The notes below the pieces were generated by a model. It was not told the origin of the DNA. It was given only the letters and a program-made list of their open reading frames with translations, and did no database searches. A stretch of 49,354 nucleotides of DNA from Nemertoderma westbladi (taxonomy: Eukaryota; Xenacoelomorpha; Nemertodermatida; Nemertodermatidae). Position 1 is the stretch's first letter, and each line of letters starts with the position of its first letter. Positions 43,301 through 49,354 of the stretch are shown one piece after another. Position numbers and translations under genes: made by a program. The stretch covers positions 1 to 49,354 of the forward strand of contig JAUCBJ010003589.1 of NCBI GenBank assembly GCA_032718475.1, read 5' to 3'.

Positions 43301-46300
43301 AAAATTACAGGGTTTATATTTTGCGAACGCAACTTTTGATGGCTTTTTTAACGTAAATCTTAAATTTTATTACATTTTTAAAGATATCCCAAGTGAATGC
43401 ATGAAAAGAGCTTTGCTCTACGTAAAATACCGCGTAAACCTCACTCGCTGCGATCCCAGGTGTATTTCCATTCTGAACATCAAATACACCAATAATTGTG
43501 TAAAAACGCCATCGAAATAACGCCCCCCTTACAATTAAATAAGCAACTTAAACGCCTTCGACGAATAAACTCCTCGGCGTTTAATAATATTACAATGTGG
43601 GGCGAGCCACGATTTGTGAGAGATGCCCATAGAAACACAATTACTGAGATAAACAATTATTATTAATATAGGGAGGGACAAATATCGTGTCGACAAATGT
43701 CTGTCTGTCTGTTTAACAACATTCTTTATTAGGGTATTTAGATTCAAAATGCTGAAAATATAGAACATAAACATAAACGCCCCTACTAGATCCACACAAT
43801 TTGGAACTTAAACGCCTCCCCGAATAAACGCCCTCCCCGAATAAACGCCTCCCCCGAATAAACGCCTCCCCCAAATAAACGCCTCCCGCGAATAAACGTC
43901 CTCCCCGAATAAACGCCTCCCCCGAATAAACGCCTCCCCCAAATAAACGTCTCCCCCGAATAAACGTCTCCCCCGAATAAACGCCTCCCCCGAATAAACG
44001 CCTACCCGAATAAACGCCTCCCCCGAATAAACGCCTCCCCCGAATAAACGCCTCCCCCGAATAAACGCCTCCCCCGAATAAACGCCTACCCGAATAAACG
44101 CCTCCCCCGAATAAACGCCTCCCCCGAATAAACGCCTCCCCCTAATAAACGCCTCCCCCGAATAAACGCCTCCCCCGAATAAACGCCTCCCCCGAATAAA
44201 CGCCTCCCCCGAATAAACGCCTCCCCCGAATAAACGCCTCCCCCGAATAAACGCCTCCCCCGAATAAACGCCTCCCCCGAATAAACGCCTCCCCCGAATA
44301 AACGCCTCCCCCGAATAAACGCCTCCCCCGAATAAACGCCTCCCCCGAATAAACGCCTCCCCCGAATAAACGCCTCCCCCGAATAAACGCCTCCCCCGAA
44401 TAAACGCCTCCCCCGAATAAACGCCTCCCCGAATAAACGCCTCCCCCGAATAAACGCCTCCCCCGAATAAACGCCTCCCCCGAATAAACACCTCCCCCGA
44501 ATAAACGCCCCCCTCGAATAAACGCCTCCCCCGAATAAACGCCTCCCCCGAATAAACGCCCCCCTCGAATAAACGCCTCCCCGAATAAACGTCCCCCTCG
44601 AATAAACGCCTCCCCAATTGGCATGATTAAAAACTGTTAAGTTGTAATGGAAGGGGGGGGGGGGGGGGTTACCCCTTTTCTTTTTTTCATCAGATTTTTT
44701 AAATGTGTTTTCCGATGTAAAATGTTATGGTAATTCCGAATCTGAAATTAGTTTTTCGATAAGTTGTTTTGTTCTCGACACCTGTACCACATTTGGCACC
44801 AAAAAAGACCAAGAAACTCCCAGAAATGTCGAAATATTTCGCCTTTTGTCGGAATCAGAGCCGAAAATTAGCCTATAGGTATCAAAACCACAAAAGACCA
44901 TTATTGAAACATTTTAAAACATATTCACTTTTGGTGCATGTTTGGTCAGTTAGTTGTAATCAGGAGGAAAATTTAATTTAAAACACGTTTTTCTCGGTTT
45001 ATCATATTTTTTCCTACTAGTTCTGTGATTTTTAACAGATTTTAATTTTGTTTGCGTTTTTTCAAAGCTCCTGGTGTCGCCAACAAACGATACCACCAGA
45101 TTAATTTGAATTATATTAAAAGTTACAGCATTTAAAGTATTAAAATATGCTAAAAAATCTAGTATTTTCAAAATTCGGGTATTTTTTAGCATATTTTGAT
45201 ATTTTAAATGCTGTAAATTTTAATATAATAAAAAAAAAATCTGGTAGTTTGTTGGCGACACCAGAGCTTCGAAAAAAACGCAAAGAGAATTAAAATCGGT
45301 TAAAAATTTCAGAACTATTAGGAAAAAAAATGATAAACCGAGAAAAACGTGTTTTAAATTTCCTTAGCCGATTACAACTGACCAAACATGCACCAAAAGT
45401 GAAATTTGTTTTAATTTTTTCAAAAATGATCTTATTTTGCGGCTTTGATACCAATATTTTTAATTTATTGCTAATTTTTGGCGCTGATTCCGTAAATGGC
45501 AAAATATTTCGACATTTCTGGGTGTTTGTTGGTCTGTTTTGGTGACAAATGTGGTGCTGCACCAAAATTAAAAATTTTCAAATTTTGGATGAAAATGACA
45601 AAAGTTGCCATAACTAGAAAACTAAACAACTTATCGTAAAACTGATTTTAGATTCGGAATCACCATAAAATTTTACATCGGAAAACAAAATGAAAAAAAT
45701 TGATGAAAAAAAAGACAAGGGGTAAACCCCCCTTGGGGTTTTAAAGAATTGATACAACAGTGACACAACTATAAACTTATTAAATAAATGTAAATTTATT
45801 TTATTTAAGTATCAAAATTAATTTATTTTTCAAGATTAAAAAAAAATTATTTCAAGTCAGATCTGATAAGGTTGTAATTGTGAAGTTGAGACAGGGAGGG
45901 GGGATCTGGACGCAAAGACCATCCCAGTAAATTCTCAATTTAAGGAAAAGAGCAGGTTACAGTACCACGTTATTCTAACCAAAAAAATAAACTATATTCA
46001 ATGGAACAGGTTACAGTTGTATTTCTCTGAGTCTGAGTTCTCTGTCATTTGCGTAGAATATCCCCTGGGGAGGGAGGGATAATAATGATTGTGTCGTAAG
46101 TCCTCTATCCGATAAATTAAATTAATTAACTCATCGTTGTCACTGCAAGTAAATATCAAATATAACGCCATATTGAACTCGACAAACCTGATATTACTAT
46201 GGAAGCATCTGCGTTGAAACGGACAGCGTTAACTCTGCCATTATGGCCGCGCAACCTACGGAACATCTGTCCCGTGGCGACATCGAATACCGCCACAAGT

Positions 46301-48913
46301 TTATCCATACCACCCGAACATATCTGGCTGTTATCCGTCGACCTGAGGTACAAGACTGCAAGATATATCGGAGTCCATTGGCTGATTGGTCACAATTAGT
46401 AATGTTACCCCGGTAGTGACACTCAAACAAGTTACTAAAATAATTTTCGTGGAATGGCCCATAGAAAAGTAAGTTAATTATCCATATATAATATAAATTT
46501 AAATATTAATCTATTGAAATAATTAATTTAATTAACTTAATTACACCATGACCCGTAATATAGTGTCATTTTCTGATGACACGGACCCCCCCCCCCCCAT
46601 TTTTTTCTACAAATCTTTATCATTTTGCTTGAAATTGGAAACACAACTAGTTCAACTCACCGTGGTTGTTACCATGAAGCCGGAATTTTCGATTTCGCCT
46701 TTAAATTTTATTTATAAGCGTTTTAAAAAAGTGTCTTTTTCGAAATCGCACCCTCTGTATCATTGCCATTCTTCACATTAGTCCTAATTAATTCAAATTT
46801 ATATCAATAGAAAGCTTGCGTTGAAAGGATTCCAAATATGTAACAATATCTGAATTTCGTTGAGAAACAGCTGAGATATAGGCGTTCAAAGATTGCAAGA
46901 ATTATTGTTCACTGGAGGCCATTTATTTTATTTAATAAATACACAATATTCTGGAACAATTTGTTTCTGTATGAATAGCTACGCGATATGGATATCGCAT
47001 AGGCATTCCGCTGTTGCCAACCAACTCATAAAATAAATAACAATGGCAATGATACGGATGGTGCGATTTTGCAAAAGACACTTTTTTAAAACACTTATAA
47101 ATACAATTTAAAGGCGAAATCGAAAATTCCGGCTTCATGGTAACAACCACGGTGAGTTGAACTCGTGGAGTTTCAAATTTCAAGCAATATGATAAAGATT
47201 TGAAGAAAAATCTGGGGGGTCATCCGGGTCATCTGAAAATGACACTATATTACGGGACATGGTGTAATTATTTACAATGCTACCTGTATTAAATAATAAT
47301 TGTTGTTAGAAATAATGCTATGGTTTATCATTTGGTTTATCATCATATTGATTTCAAATGGTTTATTAATAAATCGGAACGTCAGCTGCGTTTTACGTTA
47401 TATTATTTTTAAATAATATGATGTTACAGATATTTGCGGGGGGGAGGGGGGGGGGGGGGGTCCGTGTCATCAGAAAATGACACTTTGTTATGGGTCATGG
47501 TGTATCTATTGTAATCTGTGCTGCTATTGGCTATTCACCTTCTGCCCGATTATTAGAACTGTTTCCTTTGTGAAATACTTACGCCATACAGTCTAGAACT
47601 TCGTAACCATGGCCACCGTAAGTTTTGATTAGGACGTTTCTGTATGGATTCCACAACTTCACTGATTTATCAGCCCCACAAGTCATACAATATTTTCCAT
47701 CAGCTAAAACATTTGAGGGTAATAAAATTATACATGGAAAGGATATGTGAGATAAATAAATCGTTGTTTTAGAGAAATATTAATAAGCAATCACTAATCA
47801 GGACAAATTTTCTGACCGGTACCGATAGAACTATGATTAACATTAACAATAACAATAATGTATTGCCACGTAGTCTTACAACAAAATTTGGTTGCGCTAA
47901 ATGCTACTGCCGAATGGTTGCACGTTTCGACCACTTCCAGACTTTAACGGTTGCTGTTGTTAACATCAATCTGGTGTTGCATTTAGGGGCAACTGGGCAA
48001 CTAATTAAGTATCATTCTGTTGAAATTTAACTTTTCCTTACTTACGCCTTTCTCGCTTACTGCCTTACCCCATGAGCATAATGTAAACAATGCACTTCCC
48101 TGCCACAATTCAAAACTAAAATTCAAAACGACATCCTCAACACCTATGACTCATAACGTGTATCGTTCTTTACCAATTTTTACTAAATGAAAAGTATTAG
48201 TACAGTTCCATTGAATATCCTATCTATTATTCTATGGTGAATTTTCATTTGCAATCTCTCGAGAGCCACATAGAGTCAATAATAATCAATAATAACCAAC
48301 AATAATAACCAAAAAAAAAAGGCCAGAATCGCCTTCGTTTACTGAGGTTCGTACTTTGGTTGAAGTCGGAATTCGGGTGCAATTGTTTTCTTTAGATTTA
48401 TACAGTAGACCTACTAACTATACTTAGGCAGTTGTAACTACTAAACAATATCGTACAGTAATTATCCTAAGGCCTCAGGGGGGTGGGTTGGGTTGGTAAC
48501 ACGTGCATGCTCTCATTAAATATTTTAGTTTAATCGTGTTAGGTATAGGTTTAAATTTATTACATCATTATATTGGACAGTTGGATATTATACGAGTCCT
48601 ATGGGCTCAATCAATCAATCAAAGTCAGGATTTTTGCTGTGCTTTCGCTTACCGTACCGGTATCGGTTCGGCGGTATCTCGCACTTGTCTCATTCTTCTG
48701 TACTAGAAGTAAAAAGTAAATAAGAACGGATCACTGGAATACACCAAACAAGCCAACAAGGACTACTACCGTTACAGACAAGGACATCACGGTGAAACAA
48801 TTTGATTGACGACAATACCAAATGTTTCACTTACCGTTAAACCGTACAGCGCGAACTGCACCTTGTTTACATTCCATGTTGTGAACAAACGCCGTTGGGT
48901 AAGAATCAGACAT
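31193..48913 (-). CDS. WDR83: WDR83/MORG1 WD40-repeat protein, seven exons, 309 aa
   Basis: Coding exons are 48913-48835, 47703-47583, 46342-46188, 43234-43040, 38768-38660, 38407-38293 and 31348-31193. All introns are GT-AG and the phases fit (930 nt, 310 codons with TAA); human WDR83 has about 315 residues. Diagnostic matches to WDR83/MORG1 include QGAVRAVRFN in exon 1, GHGYEVLD in exon 2, CSGGMDK and ISG in exon 3, SDHCILAGSLDGRI in exon 4, LDSTLRLIDRDTGELL in exon 5, EYKLECC in exon 6 and IAYHPTLPCMLTA in exon 7. The protein should fold as one seven-bladed WD40 propeller. In vertebrates it scaffolds ERK-pathway components, binds the HIF prolyl hydroxylase PHD3 and is found in spliceosomal complexes. 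The ATG has A at -3. The 17.7-kb span is mostly repeat-filled intron. Confidence 0.93.
32262..32314 (+). promoter_or_regulatory. tRNA-like Pol III promoter (A and B boxes)
   Basis: TGGCCTAGTGG at 32262-32272 matches the A-box consensus, and GGTTCGAATCC at 32304-32314 is a perfect B box. Between them CTCGG and TCGAG can form an anticodon stem. The acceptor stem does not close, so it is a SINE-type internal promoter rather than a working tRNA gene. Confidence 0.75.
32318..32360 (+). ncRNA. Hammerhead ribozyme-like motif (type I, minimal stem III)
   Basis: The conserved core CTGATGA (32324-32330) and GAAA (32345-32348) is present. Stem II is GACC/GGTC (32331-32334 and 32341-32344) with a 6-base loop. 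Stem I is ACCACG/CGTGGT (32318-32323 and 32355-32360), six perfect pairs. A GTA triplet at 32352-32354 stands at the cleavage position. Stem III would be the palindrome ACGCGT with no loop, so a monomer cannot fold it; known minimal hammerheads in Schistosoma SINEs and Penelope-like elements work as dimers. It lies just 3' of the tRNA-like promoter. Confidence 0.7.
33953..34472. repeat. TCGTA pentanucleotide satellite with 130-bp higher-order unit
   Basis: Runs of (TCGTA)n are organised into about three units of roughly 126-130 bp, each with AAAAATTGCATTCG (about 34071, 34200, 34326) and GAAAAATTGGTTCG. A pure run covers 34367-34462. Open frames on both strands here are artefacts of the 5-bp period. 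It forms the right end of the hAT-like element; a shorter reverse-complement version forms the left end at 31484-31570. Confidence 0.92.
34473..35916. other. WDR83 intron 6 segment without gene
   Basis: Ordinary AT-rich intron sequence apart from the three-copy repeat at 35194-35470. No exon or RNA gene was recognised. Confidence 0.5.
35194..35470. repeat. Tandem repeat, three copies of about 94 bp
   Basis: GTAGTACCTGCGGTTACAGG, GGTATACTCGGTACACGG and TTTCAACTCTCAATTATTA recur at about 35194, 35287 and 35382 in WDR83 intron 6. Confidence 0.88.
35917..38280. repeat. 20-bp minisatellite with higher-order structure, 2.3 kb
   Basis: The unit TTTCTCATACTATGACTGGG is repeated from 35917. Variant units (GACCAGG, GGCTCTGA, then TTCTCACAATATAGCTGAG) recur in fixed order ten times between 36001 and 37360 at spacings of 119-200 bp, nearly all multiples of 20, giving a higher-order repeat. 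From about 37380 the array decays, with lost or added bases. It ends right beside WDR83 exon 6 (donor at 38292). Long ORFs in it are artefacts. Confidence 0.95.
38293..38407 (-). CDS. WDR83: WDR83 exon 6
   Basis: Acceptor ATCCAG|GTATACC, donor GAC|GTGAGT. It encodes YTGHTNTEYKLECC and SEDGSVKLWDFTD. The 252-bp intron 5 separates it from exon 5; it is the only short intron in the gene. Confidence 0.92.
38660..38768 (-). CDS. WDR83: WDR83 exon 5
   Basis: Acceptor TTCTAG|AATCCG, donor ACGA|GTAAGT. It encodes SVTCVAFTRDTQCLLVATL followed by DSTLRLIDRDTGELLN. Confidence 0.92.
39650..39815. mobile_element. Foldback element, 166 bp
   Basis: Arms of about 75 bp (39650-39725 and 39740-39815) are near-perfect reverse complements (for example GTTCGAGAACGGAATATACG and its partner) around TTCGGCCTACGGCCTCAG. 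It is AT-rich with no coding capacity, within WDR83 intron 4. Confidence 0.85.
39884..39914. repeat. Poly-C tract
   Basis: Sixteen C, one A and fourteen C in WDR83 intron 4, a low-complexity tract. Confidence 0.9.
40384..41455. mobile_element. Element B: TIR element filled with two-way AAACCCAGTAA motifs
   Basis: The ends are inverted repeats (GCAGCTCCAAACCAAAACCC and its complement at 41433-41452). The insertion interrupts family A between GTG and GTG (40381-40383, 41456-41458), a 3-bp duplication. Inside, about eighteen copies of AAACCCAGTAA or a close variant are spread in both orientations, often paired as small hairpins. No ORF longer than about 80 codons is present, so it is non-autonomous. 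Confidence 0.75.
41650..42450. mobile_element. Foldback element C, arms about 380 bp
   Basis: The left arm beginning TTTATACGGCC-AACAGGTC pairs with the right arm ending GACCTGTTCGGCCGTATAAA. Arm similarity is high through CTAGCTAC, TAGGATGTCGG and ATTACGTCCGTTGACC segments. The centre near 42045 is rich in TTCTAGAAC palindromes. There is no coding capacity, and it sits in family A copy 1. Confidence 0.8.
43040..43234 (-). CDS. WDR83: WDR83 exon 4
   Basis: Acceptor ATTCAG|CTTCAAC, donor GGCA|GTAAGT. It encodes ALVHLWDNRSRSG, then VQTLAVSDHCILAGSLDGRI. The central serine/threonine-rich linker is the longest difference from vertebrate WDR83. Confidence 0.92.
43808..44615. repeat. 17-bp minisatellite, about 47 copies
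   Basis: The unit CGCCTCCCCCGAATAAA is repeated over 0.8 kb, with shorter variants (one to three C fewer, or GTC for GCC) concentrated at both ends and a nearly uniform middle. On the minus strand the frame repeats every 17 residues (51 bp), giving a 269-residue open frame rich in GRRLFGGGVYSGEAF; this is an artefact. It lies in WDR83 intron 3. Confidence 0.95.
44652..45738. mobile_element. 1.1-kb palindromic (foldback) element
   Basis: Two arms of about 510-550 bp are diverged reverse complements, running from GGGTTACCCCTTTTC on the left to AGGGGTAAACCCC on the right and meeting near 45170. Matching anchors include TTTTCCGATGTAAAAT, GTTGGCGACACCAG and ATATGCTAAAAAATCT. Arm divergence is greater than in element C. 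There is no credible gene. Confidence 0.8.
46188..46342 (-). CDS. WDR83: WDR83 exon 3
   Basis: The acceptor is CCTCAG|GTCGACG; the alternative TTGCAG 13 bases upstream would break the frame. The donor is ATCAG|GTTTGT. It encodes CSGGMDKLVAVFDVATGQ and GHNGRVNAVRFN. Confidence 0.9.
46544..47264. mobile_element. Inverted-repeat element family A, copy 2
   Basis: A 721-bp element begins CACCATGACCCGTAATATAG and ends with the reverse complement CATGGTG. Long inverted arms of about 220 bp include TTCAACTCACCGTGG and CGGAATTTTCGATTTCGCC. TAATTA flanks both ends (46538-46543, 47265-47270), a likely target-site duplication. The interior is unique and non-coding. It lies in WDR83 intron 2. Confidence 0.82.
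47438..47503. mobile_element. Family A terminal fragment
   Basis: A G-rich run followed by TCCGTGTCATCAGAAAATGA, then CACTTTGTTATGGGTCATGGTG, matches one end of family A copies. The rest of the element is absent. Confidence 0.75.
47583..47703 (-). CDS. WDR83: WDR83 exon 2
   Basis: Acceptor TTTTAG|CTGATGG, donor GGC|GTAAGTA. It encodes DGKYCMTCGADKSVKLWNP and GGHGYEVLD, the first WD repeat and the start of the second. Confidence 0.92.
47704..48834. other. WDR83 intron 1, no further feature
   Basis: A simple AAT/AAC-rich tract lies at about 48268-48320. No exon, RNA gene or recognisable element was seen. Confidence 0.45.
48835..48913 (-). CDS. WDR83: WDR83 exon 1
   Basis: Starts at ATG 48913 (MSDSYPTAF...) and ends at donor AACG|GTAAGT. 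It encodes residues 1-26 and one base of codon 27, including the start of the first WD repeat (GAVRAVRFN). Confidence 0.9.
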
Positions 48914-49354
48914 GATGAGCGGCGAAGAGCAGAGGCCAGGCCAGGAGGCAGCTGCGCCCAGGCCCAGTCAGCCAGTAGTCTATAACTACTGAACTACAAT
49001 CAGCAATACGGTACAGAAGCACGTACAGATTCTCTCAGGCTCAAAATTGTAGGGATATACTGATATAATAGGCCTGCTCCTACTGCATACCGGTACTGTA
49101 GTACTATGGCAATGTGCAATGGCATTATCTGCTTGCATAACACGTAACACAACAGTGCAGTACCCACTTAACTAAATATTTAAATTTCCCTCCCAATCTG
49201 CGAATATAACGAACCTGCCTGTATAGTGTATACTGTAATACTGTAATAGGCGGGGTGAGTATTTTGTCAAAACCTTTTGTCTCATGTGTTAGTGTGTATC
49301 TATCAGCGAACTGCACGAAGGCCCCACTCGTGTATCCATCTGCCATAAATCAGC
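48914..49354 (-). promoter_or_regulatory. WDR83: 5' flank of WDR83
   Basis: The first 60 bases upstream of the ATG are GC-rich (GAGGCCAGGCCAGGAGGCAG, 48933-48952), unlike the AT-rich surroundings, and probably contain the 5'UTR and core promoter. No TATA box was identified. A 73-codon minus-strand frame at 49125-49346 is unrecognised and not supported as a gene. Confidence 0.4.

Noticed and set aside
43808-44624. Minus-strand ORFs of 269 and 160 codons rich in GEAFIRGRRLFGG
   Set aside because: Translation of the 17-bp array in different frames, with no domain or splice context.
46330-46360. Alternative acceptor TTGCAG for WDR83 exon 3
   Set aside because: Using it would shift the reading frame; the CCTCAG acceptor 13 bases downstream keeps the frame and the match to WDR83.
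49125-49346. 73-codon minus-strand ORF as an upstream gene or exon
   Set aside because: No recognisable domain and no convincing donor site; the window ends too soon to judge.

Overview
The window is animal (metazoan) nuclear DNA. Two split genes with GT-AG introns, an intronless TRIM-type gene, BEL/Pao and non-LTR retrotransposon remains, tRNA-derived SINE-like pieces and many satellite and foldback elements all point that way. The mix (WDR83/MORG1 orthologue, lineage-specific TRIM, BEL/Pao, a hammerhead-bearing short element) suggests an invertebrate, possibly marine, but the species cannot be named from sequence alone. Nothing prokaryotic was seen.

Layout. (1) 1-19514 is a retroelement block. 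Two diverged copies of one BEL/Pao family sit head to head: the left copy (gag only, minus strand, cut by the window edge) and the right copy (leader, gag, protease, RT, RNase H, integrase; plus strand, 5556-13521), the latter broken by stops and frameshifts. Downstream on the same strand are two unrecognised ORFs (15291-15668 and 16495-18270); the second has CCHC zinc knuckles and a basic tail, so it looks Gag/nucleocapsid-like but has no pol of its own. A 1.2-kb LTR-like sequence occurs twice in opposite orientation (3614-4813 and 18349-19514) and brackets this block. (2) 19515-20640 is a truncated non-LTR retrotransposon. (3) 21594-23642 is an intronless RING/B-box (TRIM-like) gene. (4) 24940-27720 (minus) is a two-exon gene of unknown function, with a 24-copy 20-bp minisatellite in its intron. 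(5) 27721-31192 is intergenic and carries several small palindromic or inverted-repeat elements. (6) 31193-48913 (minus) is a complete seven-exon WDR83/MORG1 gene; its exons are short and easily missed, but they splice in phase into 309 codons. Its introns (0.25-6.9 kb) hold a 3-kb hAT-like element with TCGTA-repeat ends, a tRNA-like/hammerhead ribozyme repeat, a 2.3-kb 20-bp higher-order minisatellite, a nested set of inverted-repeat elements, a 17-bp array and a 1.1-kb palindrome.

The host genes show no evident shared pathway. Most of the window is repeat-derived. The strongest candidates for something undescribed are the tRNA-like/hammerhead unit around 31827-32604, the 15.9-kb block bounded by inverted LTR-like sequences with an extra zinc-knuckle ORF, and the nested elements in WDR83 intron 4, one of which is filled with two-way copies of an AAACCCAGTAA motif.
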